Notes: a model not told the origin generated them from the letters alone. Positions 1 through 10,367 are shown, numbered from the stretch's first letter. The stretch: DNA of 27,814 nucleotides from Nemertoderma westbladi (GCA_032718475.1 JAUCBJ010003129.1:1-27814); one strand, 5' to 3'. Program-made: numbers and translations.

Positions 1-61
1 TACCTTCATCTGTTCGCTCTTTACCTTCAGTAATTATCACTTTACAACATACCTTCATCTG
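1..61 (-). repeat. Partial tandem duplication of exon 8 donor
   Basis: TACCTTCATCTG occurs at 1-12 and again at 50-61, and the bases after it (TTCGCTCTTT and CTCTCTCTTT) are also alike. On the sense strand this is CAGATGAAG followed by GTA, the end of exon 8 with its donor. The period is 49 bp. Another TACCTTCA lies at 22-29. Whether more copies follow cannot be seen because the window ends here. Confidence 0.6.
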
Positions 62-184
62 CTCTCTCTTTAGTTTTTCTCTTTTCCTTATAAGTTCCAC
101 CAACAACCTGGATCTCTCTAAATCCTGTCGCAACCGTTTCCAGAATCTCAGCTGACTGCGATGAGCGCTCTGTTCGGCAGTTTC
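53..184 (-). CDS. BRPF1: BRPF exon 8 (pre-bromodomain helix)
   Basis: Acceptor CCCCTAG ends at 185, and 44 codons follow: [20 protein letters not shown], then [20 protein letters not shown] and EQMK. The [25 protein letters not shown] helix is diagnostic of BRPF proteins just before the bromodomain. The donor GTATGT begins at 52. At 1-12 the sequence TACCTTCATCTG repeats that of 50-61, a second copy of the exon end with its donor. The next exon, expected to begin the bromodomain, lies outside the window. Confidence 0.9.
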
Positions 185-559
185 CTAGGGGATAAGGAAA
201 ATATATCAAATAAAATAAATTATGCTTCTACCGTTACGGAACTATCTCCAGTTGGGACTAATGTTCATAAATTTAGGATGTTATAAGTTGGGAAGCTCGC
301 CCAATCGTTATTGTATATATAAATATTTTTTAACTTTTATCCGAAATTAGATTTTACTTATACCTTGAGGGTTAGGTCAGTTACTGGTGTTTTACTATGT
401 GTTCCTTCGGGTGCGGTAGCACGGTCCTACGTAGTAAATGTTAGATCTAACTTTCAACTTGGTTATGATTTTCGATCCTTAGTATTCTGTACAATTTTAG
501 TTAAATTTCGCATTGCGATCGATTGATTAGATGGTCCAGAGAGATTGAATTTAACTTAC
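185..559 (-). other. BRPF1: BRPF intron between exons 7 and 8
   Basis: This is an AT-rich intron of 375 bp. No repeat, gene or RNA element was seen in it. Confidence 0.8.
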
Positions 560-716
560 AGCCTGGGTTGCGCGACTGTTTCCGTGACTCGTTTGGAGCC
601 GACGCAATAAGGGCACGCCGTTCCGTGATTGGCGTTTCAGTAACCAATAAGCTTGCAATCTCGCCATAAACAAGTCCTTCTTCTGCAGCGTACACCCAAT
701 CAAGATCTTTCTGATC
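560..716 (-). CDS. BRPF1: BRPF exon 7 (linker before bromodomain)
   Basis: Reading in the phase set by exon 6, the exon encodes [20 protein letters not shown] and then [15 protein letters not shown]. The YWxLKRxSRNGxPLLRRLQ block is a BRPF family signature between PHD2 and the bromodomain. Acceptor TTAG lies at 720-717 and donor GTAAGT begins at 559. A different frame is also open here but gives no family match and cannot join exon 8 without a stop. Confidence 0.9.
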
Positions 717-1134
717 CTAATTAAAAATTACACTTTGTTACATTAAGTGAAATTATCAGCGCGGTGAAGTAAAGCTAGTAAAGCTGACCACTTTGTGGCC
801 TTCTAGAACATGTCACAATGTCTAGAGATGTATTTTAAAATATTAAAGAGATAAATTTTAAGCGTTTAGAACGCCGATAAATTATTGACATAATGTAAAA
901 AAAATATCTAGACTATTTCTGAAAAATCGTTCACCATTCAGCGTTCAAGACCCTCGTTTACTTTTATGTAAACATCCATCGCTATGCTCATTCGGTACAT
1001 AAAATATGTACACCTGGGTTATAACAATCAGTACTACTTCACACACTATTATATACATAGTAATTCATAAGTCATCAGGGAGAAAAATAAAATTAACAAT
1101 TACTTTACACTAATTTACAACAAAAAAAACTAAC
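717..1134 (-). other. BRPF1: BRPF intron between exons 6 and 7
   Basis: This is an AT-rich intron of 418 bp with no other recognisable content. Confidence 0.8.
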
Positions 1135-1348
1135 TTGGTTGGAGGAATAAATGGAATGGATACAACAGGAACCATGGATCGTTTCTCCGCCAATGTTCGT
1201 CTCGCTTGTCTCATTTGTTTACGTTTCTCCTCGGTTACTATGATACCATCGTTGGTAGAATCGATGATTGGTCGTGAAACCGACCCAGCCGGAGTATGGA
1301 GGTCGCAGTAAGCTGTCTTTCTAACAGCGACGCTGCAACCATTACCGT
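1135..1348 (-). CDS. BRPF1: BRPF exon 6 (end of PHD2, basic linker)
   Basis: After acceptor CTTGTAG the exon encodes GNGCSVAVRKTAYCDLHTPA, closing PHD2 with its last Cys/His ligands. A Ser/Thr-rich piece and a basic stretch KRKQMRQARRTLAEKRS follow, ending PVVSIPFIPPT, which corresponds to PVVSVPCIPP in vertebrate BRPF1. The donor GTTAGT begins at 1134. It has two bases, 70 codons and two bases; the terminal AA joins G of exon 7 to make Lys. This exon lies more than 12 kb from exon 5, on the far side of the LDLa cluster, which proves that the cluster is nested. Confidence 0.92.
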
Positions 1349-2087
1349 CTACAAGAGAAAGATATTATATAAGGTTATTTATTTACTTAATTAAAGTAAT
1401 ATAAGGAATACATAATAGCATTACAAATTGAAATTATAATAATATTAATAATCATAATAATAATTACAAATAAACTAAAATTGATATTGATACTAATAAT
1501 AATGTTATATTCATAAAGGCTTTTTAATTAATTATTAAGTTTATTATGAATGGGAAAATCTTCTAGGCTCGTTACGCCAAGGAATGCCTGTTCACCACCA
1601 CGGGTGATCTTCCACATTAAACGTTTATTAATTATTAACTGGTTTGACGCCGAAACATAATCTATTCCACCAATTAGTTTTGGCTGAGGCTATATTCCAT
1701 ATTCATCCTACCAATATTAGCTGTTTGTTTATATGCCCATGGTGTAACCAATAACTGCTACGGAAGCAATTTACCTACATTACAAAGGGATAGGGATTAC
1801 AGGCCTGATCCGTAGGCTATTGGACTGTATCAATCAATTAACATCAACATTGTACCTCCATTGACACAGCACGCCGAGTTAGGGAAATTACAATATAGAA
1901 CAGGTTACCTATAATGTACTTTCTGCATGTGATAACAAGAGGTCACGGGGTTAAACACTTGTAATGCTGAGTATACAAGATACTAAAACGGAAGATGTTT
2001 CATTCATTGTGTTGCGATATCGTTTAAATTACTTCCATTTACTGGTCTAGTTATTTATTATTAAAGGTTCATCTAGTAGCTTCCATC
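1349..2087 (+). other. Flank upstream of LDLa gene 1
   Basis: Apart from the promoter elements near 1929-1979 it is AT-rich and without an open frame of note. From 1441 it is shared with 4969-5615. Confidence 0.7.
1929..1979 (+). promoter_or_regulatory. LDLa gene 1 promoter: GATA-type site and TATA-like box
   Basis: GTGATAACAAG (1929-1939) is kept in all three LDLa genes at a similar distance from the ATG, and TATACAAG (1972-1979) sits 108 bp before the ATG. GATAA is a GATA-factor core. Conservation in the otherwise diverged flank of gene 3 supports a role; the factor is inferred only. Confidence 0.45.
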
Positions 2088-2386
2088 ATGTGGTTGTTGA
2101 TTTTGTTATTTGTGGCAGCTGCCCAGGCCCACGTTAGCAACCGGCCGCACATCCACGTCGGAGAGGGAATGGACGCCCAAGTAGTGTACACAACCGGTCG
2201 CGGTCTACCTATCCGGGGCAACGGGGTAATGTTCGTTGTCTGCACCACGGACGCGTCTACATTCACCTGCGCCTCGGGAGCTTGCGTTCCGTTGCACGTT
2301 ATCTGCGACGGATACAACGACTGTGGGGACGAGAGCGACGAAGTTTGTTCCAAAGACAACCCGGTACCCCAACCCGAACCCCCAAG
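2088..2386 (+). CDS. LDLa gene 1, exon 1 (signal peptide and LDLa domain 1)
   Basis: ATG at 2088 opens MWLLILLFVAAAQA, a clear signal peptide with likely cleavage after AQA. A stretch without family match follows, then LDLa domain 1 (residues 52-87) with six Cys and the calcium motif CDGYNDCGDESDE. The donor GTTTGT begins at 2387, leaving AG of a split Arg codon, completed by A of exon 2 at 2610. Open frame beyond 2386 is intron read-through. The gene lies inside a BRPF intron on the opposite strand. The exon is near-identical in genes 2 and 3. Confidence 0.88.
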
Positions 2387-2609
2387 GTTTGTTCTGTTAC
2401 TATTGGTTGTCTGACAAATTTAATGTATTTTAATATATTTATTTTGTAGGAATTTCTTGCACTATAAATCATTCACACCACTTTAATAACTATACATTTT
2501 TATATTGCACTTACCAGTGCCACTATGATTTTATTAACTTGTAAAATATAATCATTCAAATAAATGTTACTTTTATCAATTAATAATAAAACTATTTGAT
2601 TTCCCACAG

Positions 2610-4125
2610 ACTTCCAGGATGCGCCCAGGGAATGTTCGCGTGCAGCACCGGTGGTTGTATCCTAGAGAACAACGTTTGCAACTCGATCTCGGATTGTCTG
2701 GACGGAAGCGACGAGATGTTCTGTAGCTGCACCCGCAACGAATTCCAGTGCTCCTACGGCCATCCGCGATGCATCCAGGAGGCCTACCACTGCGACGGTT
2801 TCTACGACTGCAAAGACAACTCTGACGAGGTCGGCTGCCCCGAGAAGCTCATCGCGACCTGCGCCGAAGGAATGTTCAAGTGCAACAACAACCTGTGCAT
2901 CGAACACGCGATGGTGTGCGACTTACTCAACGATTGCGGGGACGGCAGTGACGAAGGTACCTGGTGCCCCACCCCCCAGGAGATCAAGACCCCTTGCGAC
3001 CCCATCCTACACTTCAGTTGCGGCAACGAGGTTTGCGTCAACGTCGACGTGGTCTGCGACGGATTCAACGATTGCGGGGACTACACGGACGAAGGGCCGC
3101 AATGCCGAGGCCGAACCTGCAAACCGACAATCGAGCGAGCTTGCGACAACGGCGAGTGCATCCGGAGCAACAACTGGTGCGACAACGTGGTGGATTGTTT
3201 GGACTCTTCCGACGAGCTGCACTGCCACGCGCCGCCCCCGCCCCGACCGCAACCGGAACTGCCGCCCCCGAGGATCGTGGAAGCCGTCCCCACCCCGCCC
3301 GAGTGCCTCTCCAACCAGTTCCGCTGCTCCACCGGCGCCCAATGCCTCGCGTTGGACCGCGTCTGCGACGGATTCCCCAACTGCGACGACTCCTCCGACG
3401 AAGCCTCCTTCTGCTACCCCCCGGCGAATCTCGAGCGACCGATTATCGTTGAGACCTGCACCGAGGATGAGTTCCGATGCGACAACGGGCAGTGCGTTCC
3501 CGGAATCTGTCTGTGCGACGGCTACTACCAATGCGAGGACAGATCGGACGAGGGGACCATGTGCAGACAGGTGGAGCTGATCCAGCAAGCCAAAGTGTGT
3601 CATCCCAACGATTTCCGGTGCAACAACGGAAAGTGTCTGCACAAAGACTACCTGTGTAACAGCTTGGACGATTGTGGTGACATGTCTGATGAAAGTCTTA
3701 TCTGCGAATACAGACCCACCGGACACAACTTCAACGGAGCTCAAGGGGGCAACATCTTCAACGGAGCTCAAGGGGGCAACATCTTCAACGGAGCTCAAGG
3801 GGGCAACATCTTCAACGGAGCTCAAGGAGGAACATCTTCAACGGAGCTGAAGGAGGAAACATCTACAACAAGCCACCCACCCATACGACGACCGGGGAGC
3901 TGCCCACCAAACCCGAACCCATCGAGTTCTGCGAAGGTTTTACCTGCAACGACGGACAGTGCATCGAAATGGAGCAGTTCTGCGACTGCGAGATGCATTG
4001 CGACGACTTCTCGGATGAGGATACCTTCTGCCTCGATTTCCACAGGGAGAGCAACCCGGGACCCATGGTCCATCCCAGACCCGGGTTCCCCAACACTCTA
4101 CCCGCCGCCAATCGACCGGTTATGA
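2610..4125 (+). CDS. LDLa gene 1, exon 2, with C-terminal frameshift
   Basis: The acceptor is TTTCCCACAG ending at 2609. The exon codes LDLa domains 2-9, each with six Cys and an SDE-type calcium site, and a Pro-rich linker between domains 6 and 7. It then codes a Gly/Asn repeat (FNGAQGGNI). At about 3826-3831 one base is missing relative to genes 2 and 3. The frame shifts inside the repeat, LDLa domain 10 is lost, and an unrelated tail ends at 4125 (604 residues in all). The original frame is still intact downstream to the TAA at 4172-4174. It may be a young defective allele, a functional shortened form, or a base-calling error in a repeat; the sequence alone does not decide. Confidence 0.8.
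3727..3870 (+). repeat. Coding 27-bp repeat (FNGAQGGNI)
   Basis: Tandem 27-bp units code a nine-residue Gly/Asn-rich motif between LDLa domains 9 and 10. Gene 1 has five units with a one-base deletion in the fourth. Gene 2 (7255-7407) has five, the last enlarged by three residues (HGA). Gene 3 (10674-10788) has four. The unit count and the frameshift both differ between otherwise near-identical copies. Confidence 0.88.
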
Positions 4126-4261
4126 CAGATTACCGAATGGATCCAGTTACTACCTGTCACCTCTGGCTGATGTAACTCCCAAAACTATATCAGAATGTAT
4201 TGTTAGTTAATAAGTAAATTGTGCTATAAATTATTATATCGCTATATAGAATCGCAATATA

Positions 4262-4267
4262 AATAAA
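4262..4267 (+). terminator. Polyadenylation signal of LDLa gene 1
   Basis: AATAAA lies in an AT-rich 3' flank about 90 bp after the original-frame stop at 4172-4174, repeated as overlapping ATAAATAAATAAAT. Confidence 0.5.
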
Positions 4268-5456
4268 TAAATATGTAACTAAGAAATTTATGCTGCTTTT
4301 TGAGATGTTTAGCTAACATCATCATGTCCCCGGCACTTTTTACACTTTGTATATTCAATTTAAAATTCAAATAATCGTAACAAACTCTGATCGGGTATTA
4401 CAGTATAACTATTAACTCCTACGTACATTTCAATCCTTCCCAACCATGTCGCATATTCCCAAACACCATGTATATATATATTCAATCCGGCATAAGGCCC
4501 CGGCGGCTTTAATTGAGTAAAATGGTCTGCCATGTTAGTAAAATTAGTACTCCGCACCAATGACTGACATAAAATCAATTGTGTACAAAATTAAATATAA
4601 ACAAGTTAATCATGTTATTAATGAACTAAAACGGTGGCTGGCGGGTTATGTAGTATGTACAACAAGCATAGTCCCAGTGCCAATGTATTCCCCACCCTAT
4701 AGTGTGGGGGCGAGCCACGTAATGGGCGATGAGTTACTATAGAGCGGCGAAATCGGCTACCTTCTTTATGGCGGCTTCTTTATTGACTTATTATATTTAC
4801 AATTCTTAAGGCCTTTATCTTTATTGTAGACTATTATTGTGCCGCTAGAGATGACAGTTCAGGTGAGCTCGAGCATTCTAGAACATGGTAAAGGTCCTCG
4901 GCGCTGTTACCGCAATATTTGCACGTGCAAGTTTGCATTCTTTCATGAAACATATTAATAATATATATAATATTAATAATCATAATAATATTTACAAATA
5001 AACTAAAATTGATATTGATACTAATAATAATGTTATATTCATAAAGGCTTTTTAATTAATTATTAAGTTTATTATGAATGGGACAATCTTTTAGGCTCGT
5101 TACGCCAAGGAATGCCTGTTCACCACCACGGGTGATCTTCCACATTAAACGTTTATTAATTATTAACTGGTTTGACGCCGAAACATAATCTATTCCACCA
5201 ATCAGTTTTGGCTGAGGCTATATTCCATATTCATCCTACCAATATTAGCTGTTTGTTTATACACCCATGGTGTAACCAATAACTGCTACGGAAGCAATTT
5301 ACCTACATTACAAAGGGATAGGGATTACAGGCCTGATCCGAAGGCTATTGGACCGTATCAATCAATTAACATCAACATTGTACCTCCATTGACACAGCAC
5401 GCCGAGTTAGGGAAATTACAATATAGAACAGGTTACCTATGATGTGCTTTCTGCAT

Positions 5457-5507
5457 GTGATAACAAGAGGTCACGGGGTTAAACACTTGTAATGCTGAGT
5501 ATACAAG
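5457..5507 (+). promoter_or_regulatory. LDLa gene 2 promoter: GATA-type site and TATA-like box
   Basis: GTGATAACAAG (5457-5467) and TATACAAG (5500-5507) have the same arrangement as in gene 1. Confidence 0.45.
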
Positions 5508-5615
5508 ATACTGCAACGGAAGATGTTTCATTCATTGTGTTGCGATATCGTTTAAATTACTTTCATTTACTGGTCTAGTTATTTATTATTAAAGATTCAT
5601 CTAGTAGCTTCCATC

Positions 5616-5914
5616 ATGTGGTTGTTGATTTTGTTGTTTGTGGCGGCTGCCCAGGCCCACGTTAGCAACCGGCCGCACATCCACGTCGGAGAGGGAATGG
5701 ACGCCCAAGTAGTGTACACAACCGGTCGCGGTCTACCTATCCGGGGCAACGGGGTAATGTTCGTTGTCTGCACCACGGACGCGTCTACATTCACCTGCGC
5801 CTCGGGAGCTTGCGTTCCGTTGCACGTTATCTGCGACGGATACAACGACTGTGGGGACGAGAGCGACGAAGTTTGTTCCAAAGACAACCCGGTACCCCAA
5901 CCCGAACCCCCAAG
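5616..5914 (+). CDS. LDLa gene 2, exon 1
   Basis: This exon is equivalent to exon 1 of gene 1, with the same 108-codon open frame: signal peptide MWLLILLFVAAAQA, then LDLa domain 1. Two synonymous differences are seen near the start. The donor GTTTGT begins at 5915, and the intron to 6137 is nearly the same as in gene 1. Confidence 0.9.
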
Positions 5915-6137
5915 GTTTGTTCTGTTACTATTGGTTGTCTGACAAATTTAATGTATTTTAATATATTTATTTTGTAGGAATTTCTTTCACTATAAATCAT
6001 TCACACCACTTTAATAACTATACATTTTTATATTGCACTTACCAGTGCCACTATGATTTTATTAACTTGTAAAATATAATCATTCAAATAAATGTTACTT
6101 TTATCAATTAATAATAAAACTATTTAATTTCCCACAG

Positions 6138-7713
6138 ACTTCCAGGATGCGCCCAGGGAATGTTCGCGTGCAGCACCGGTGGTTGTATCCTAGAGAACAA
6201 CGTTTGCAACTCGATCTCGGATTGTCTGGACGGAAGCGACGAGATGTTCTGTAGCTGCACCCGCAACGAATTCCAGTGCTCCTACGGCCATCCGCGATGC
6301 ATCCAGGAGGCCTACCACTGCGACGGTTTCTACGACTGCAAAGACAACTCTGACGAGGTCGGCTGCCCCGAGAAGCTCATCGCGACCTGCGCCGAAGGAA
6401 TGTTCAAGTGCAACAACAACCTGTGCATCGAACACGCGATGGTGTGCGACTTACTCAACGATTGCGGGGACGGCAGTGACGAAGGTACCTGGTGCCCCAC
6501 CCCCCAGGAGATCAAGACCCCTTGCGACCCCATCCTACACTTCAGTTGCGGCAACGAGGTTTGCGTCAGCGTCGACGTGGTCTGCGACGGATTCAACGAT
6601 TGCGGGGACTACACGGACGAAGGGCCGCAATGCCGAGGCCGAACCTGCAAACCGACAATCGAGCGAGCTTGCGACAACGGCGAGTGCATCCGGAGCAACA
6701 ACTGGTGCGACAACGTTGTGGATTGTTTGGACTCTTCCGACGAGCTGCACTGCCACGCGCCGCCCCCGCCCCGACCGCAACCGGAACTGCCGCCCCCGAG
6801 GATCGTGGAAGCCGTCCCCACCCCGCCCGAGTGCCTCTCCAACCAGTTCCGCTGCTCCACCGGCGCCCAATGCCTCGCGTTGGACCGCGTCTGCGACGGA
6901 TTCCCCAACTGCGACGACTCCTCCGACGAAGCCTCCTTCTGCTACCCCCCGGCGAATCTCGAGCGACCGATTATCGTTGAGACCTGCACCGAGGATGAGT
7001 TCCGATGCGACAACGGGCAGTGCGTTCCCGGAATCTGTCTGTGCGACGGCTACTACCAATGCGAGGACAGATCGGACGAGGGGACCATGTGCAGACAGGT
7101 GGAGCTGATCCAGCAAGCCAAAGTGTGTCATCCCAACGATTTCCGGTGCAACAACGGAAAGTGTCTGCACAAAGACTACCTGTGTAACAGCTTGGACGAT
7201 TGTGGTGACATGTCTGATGAAAGTCTTATCTGCGAATACAGACCCACCGGACACAACTTCAACGGAGCTCAAGGGGGCAACATCTTCAACGGAGCTCAAG
7301 GGGGCAACATCTTCAACGGAGCTCAAGGGGGCAACATCTTCAACGGAGCTCAAGGGGGCAACATCTTCAACGGAGCTCACGGAGCTCAAGGAGGAAACAT
7401 CTACAACAAGCCACCCACCCATACGACGACCGGGGAGCTGCCCACCAAACCCGAACCCATCGAGTTCTGCGAAGGTTTTACCTGCAACGACGGACAGTGC
7501 ATCGAAATGGAGCAGTTCTGCGACTGCGAGATGCATTGCGACGACTTCTCGGATGAGGATACCTTCTGCCTCGATTTCCACAGGGAGAGCAACCCGGGAC
7601 CCATGGTCCATCCCAGACCCGGGTTCCCCAACACTCTACCCGCCGCCAATCGACCGGTTATGACAGATTACCGAATGGATCCAGTTACTACCTGTCACCT
7701 CTGGCTGATGTAA
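6138..7713 (+). CDS. LDLa gene 2, exon 2 (intact 624-residue protein)
   Basis: Joined to exon 1 this gives 624 residues with ten LDLa domains: 52-87, 104-138, 140-176, 184-219, 229-265, 270-305, 332-368, 383-418, 430-465 and 544-577. A Pro-rich linker (306-331) precedes domain 7 and a FNGAQGGNI repeat (473-522) precedes domain 10. LDLa domains bind calcium and ligands such as lipoproteins or other basic proteins. There is no transmembrane segment, EGF or YWTD propeller, so it is predicted to be a secreted binding protein and not an endocytic receptor. The ligand is unknown. TAA is at 7711-7713 with AATAAA about 90 bp later. Confidence 0.9.
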
Positions 7714-7799
7714 CTCCCAAAACTATATCAGAATTGATTGTTAGTTAATAAGTAAATTGTGCTATAAATTATTATATCGCTATATAGAATCGCAATATA

Positions 7800-7805
7800 A
7801 ATAAA
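7800..7805 (+). terminator. Polyadenylation signal of LDLa gene 2
   Basis: AATAAA is in the same context as in gene 1, 87 bp after the stop codon. Confidence 0.5.
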
Positions 7806-9511
7806 TAAATATGTAACTAAGAAATTTATGCTGCTTTTTGAGATGTTTAGCTAAATCATATGTCCCCGGCACTTTTTACACTTTGTATATTCAATTTAAA
7901 ATTCAAATAATCGTAACAAACTCTGATCGGGTATTACAGTATAACTATTAACTCCTACGTACATTTCAATCCTTCCCAACCATGTCGCATATTCCCAAAC
8001 ACCATGATATATATATTCAATCCGGCATAAGGCCCCGGCGGCTTTAATTGAGTAAAATGGTCTGCCATGTTAAATAAAATTAGTACTCCGCACCAATGAC
8101 TGACATAAAATCAATTGTGTACAAAATTAAATATAAACAAGTTAATCATGTTATTAATGAACTAAAACGGTGGCTGGCGGGTTATGTAGTATGTACAACA
8201 AGCATAGTCCCAGTGCCAATGTATTCCCCACCCTATAGTGTGGGGGCGAGCCACGTAATGGGCGATGAGTTACTATAGAGCGGCGAAATCGGCTACCTTC
8301 TTTATGGCGGCTTCTTTATGAACTGTTTTTACACTGAAAATATAAGTCACTTGATACGGTAATATAAAAGGCGTATTTCCATATCCCAAAAATTTCGTCT
8401 GTGAATTCCCCGTGTCGATATCAACCCGCCTTCGCTTTCAATCCTTACCGGCTTTAAATAGGTATCTCAGTCGACATTTTAATCTTATTGACGGTTCGGT
8501 TCGTTGGTAACGATGTAATAAATTCAGAATTTGTCAAAAGGAATATCTGAGATGGCAGTATAATGGGCGTTGAAAGTTACATATTTTGCGTTGAGCTGCG
8601 TTGGAGTCCATTTATTCTACATTCTAATATGTAACTTATCAGTAGCTGGGCAACAATACAATACAATACCTATTATATATAATAATAATAGTACGGAGCC
8701 AGCCATTCATACATAAACAAATGTTCCAGCAACATGCAACATTCAAATGATCGTAAATCAGTTATTTCCCAAACAAATTCAAATGTTTTTACATATTTGG
8801 AATCCATCATCGCGATCTTTCGTTCTCCCCCAACGAATCAACTTTAAGGTTGAAGAATAATTTTTTCTTAGTAATTGGTTCAAACACCCATGTGAATAAT
8901 ACCAGGATTGTATTGTATTGTAATTGTATATCATTCTGAAGAATTTTGATTTTTTTAATTTCTCAATACAATATTAAGTATTATACACTATATAGCGCAA
9001 AGGACAACTTTGAACTAAGAAATTGATGCTGCTTTTTGAGAAGATATTTAGCTAATGGGGATAAGTTCGAGCAAATAAACATAAAAATTAAATTAGAATA
9101 TACGAATTTGTACGAACTGCCTGACAAAGGGGACCTTAAAAGATAATTTATCAAAAGCCATTTTTAATTTGAGTTGAGCTGTTAATGAGTTAACGTTTAA
9201 CTGGTTAGCGCTACTGATAAGGCCTGATAGGCTGAAACGTATAGCGCAACGTATAGCGCTGGTTCAACCACCGGTGACGCGCTTTCTCATTTTTTCCATT
9301 TCTGAACAAAAACCATTACATTTTTTTTTAAATAAGTGGCGCTAGTTGACCGCAGCAAGTTACATCACGCAAATTTATTAATAAGTTATCTCCACCAAAT
9401 ATCTATCACAATGAAGCTATACAGTGAGGTGCATTAATTCATCTTCATGTGGCAAACATTCCAGGTCAGTGGAACTAATTAAATAATGTTAGTACATTTA
9501 TATTATATTGT

Positions 9512-9598
9512 GGGGGGGGGGGGGGGGGGGTCACACTACGCAAACAGAAGTCATCCCTTTTAAGCGAATATAACACCCCCCCCCCCCCCCCCCCCCCC
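9512..9598. repeat. G19 tract and C23 tract, inverted
   Basis: A run of 19 G (9512-9530) is followed 45 bp later by 23 C (9576-9598) and then GCCCCC. The two could pair as a hairpin with a 45-base loop. Such homopolymers are unstable and run lengths in assemblies are unreliable. Confidence 0.85.
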
Positions 9599-9646
9599 GC
9601 CCCCAAATCTCATTTCATTTAAGTAACGCTTTCATAGACTTGGAAT

Positions 9647-10070
9647 CCTTGCAAGGTCACTTTTTTTTAATTCGGTTACTAACGAACCCAAATAGCTGCG
9701 GTGCAACATTGGAAATCGATTCTCCAACTCGGGTAGTAAAAAAAAGTTTAAAATAGAAATAGAAAATGACCCGCCCGCCTCTTGACAATGTTAATTTTAG
9801 GAAATCCTATAGATATTATAAAAATTCAGAGAGTAAGAGGGCAGTTTTGGCAGACAATATTGTATCCAGAATTAACAGATATCGAAATTATTGTGGACAG
9901 TTCCCTCAAATATAAGCCAAGGGCGATAACAAATACGAAAAAACGTGGATGCAGCCACATTTTCGGGATCTTAGTAAAAGCTGATTACTATCCTTGCAAT
10001 GTCACTTTTTTTTTAAATCGGTTGTTTCTTACCCGGTAATAAAAAGTTTGAAAACTAAATAAATAGATCG
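9647..10070 (+). repeat. Diverged direct repeat pair around 9647 and 9992
   Basis: CCTTGCAAGGTCAC plus a T run and AATTCGGTT (9647-9676) recurs as CCTTGCAATGTCAC plus a T run and AAATCGGTT from 9992. Each is followed by a GTAATAAAAAGTTT-like block. These may be ends of an old element. The open frame between them (9782-10039) has no recognisable product and was not called. Confidence 0.4.
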
Positions 10071-10192
10071 ATCACATTAAGATATTCGAAAAATTCGAGT
10101 GAATATTTCGCAAGACAATATTTTATGACAATTCATACTGTTATCACTAAACGCAGTTTAATGGAATAACAAATTTTCTATTTACGTATGTT

Positions 10193-10268
10193 TAGGAATA
10201 ACAAATAATTTATTTTGAAGTATTTATATTTAGGAATAACAAATAATTTATTTTGAAGTATTTATATT
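10193..10268 (+). repeat. 38-bp tandem duplication, two units
   Basis: TAGGAATAACAAATAATTTA and the following bases recur exactly at 10193 and 10231. It lies just beyond the 3' end of LDLa gene 3. Confidence 0.9.
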
Positions 10269-10367
10269 TAATGTAATATTAATTTATATTGCGATGAGCG
10301 ATAGCACAATCTGAACAAATAATGTAGCACGATATTAATGAGTAACTAAGGTAACGTAACTATAGAG

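Larger units (their letters stand above)
1441..4783 (+). repeat. Segmental duplication unit A with LDLa gene 1
   Basis: The segment from AATATTAATAATCATAATAA at 1441 to GCGGCTTCTTTAT at 4783 recurs at 4969-8319 with few substitutions and small indels, including promoter, both exons, intron and about 600 bp of 3' flank. The two units lie head to tail, separated by about 185 bp of unrelated sequence. Such close similarity of intron and flanks points to a recent duplication or ongoing homogenisation. Confidence 0.93.
4175..5615 (+). other. Region between LDLa genes 1 and 2
   Basis: It holds the 3' flank of gene 1, about 185 bp of unrelated sequence (4784-4968) and the upstream flank of gene 2. 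A short palindrome (CCCCAC and GTGGGG around 4690-4710) and a 60-codon open frame (4560-4742) recur in unit B, but nothing supports a gene. Confidence 0.65.
4969..8319 (+). repeat. Segmental duplication unit B with LDLa gene 2
   Basis: This is the second unit of the 3.34-kb direct duplication (offset 3528 bp at the gene start). Relative to unit A it has scattered substitutions and one different count in the coding 27-bp repeat, but its reading frame is intact. Confidence 0.93.
7714..10367. other. Spacer between convergent LDLa genes 2 and 3
   Basis: To 8319 it is the duplicated 3' flank. At 9013-9058 a third, diverged copy of the gene 3' flank block (AACTAAGAAATTGATGCTGC, compare 4278 and 7815) appears on the plus strand. 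A tRNA-like A box (TGGTTAGCGC, 9202) and B box (GGTTCAACC, 9261) hint at a SINE remnant. The G/C tracts and the direct repeats follow. No gene is supported. Confidence 0.55.

Noticed and set aside
501-695. A 64-codon open frame, [18 protein letters not shown] and onward
   Set aside because: It overlaps BRPF exon 7 in another frame; only the other frame gives the [19 protein letters not shown] family block and joins exons 6 and 8 in phase.
3007-3825. A 272-codon antisense open frame, and similar ones at 6535-7611 (358 codons) and 10560-11504 (314 codons)
   Set aside because: They are shadows of the GC-rich LDLa coding exons, which have conserved Cys patterns on the real strand.
4560-4742. A 60-codon open frame repeated at 8096-8278
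   Set aside because: It is the same in both units only because the flank was duplicated recently; no start context or domain.
9782-10039. An 85-codon plus-strand open frame in the spacer
   Set aside because: No family resemblance, no promoter or splice context, and it lies between diverged repeats; not supportable as a gene.
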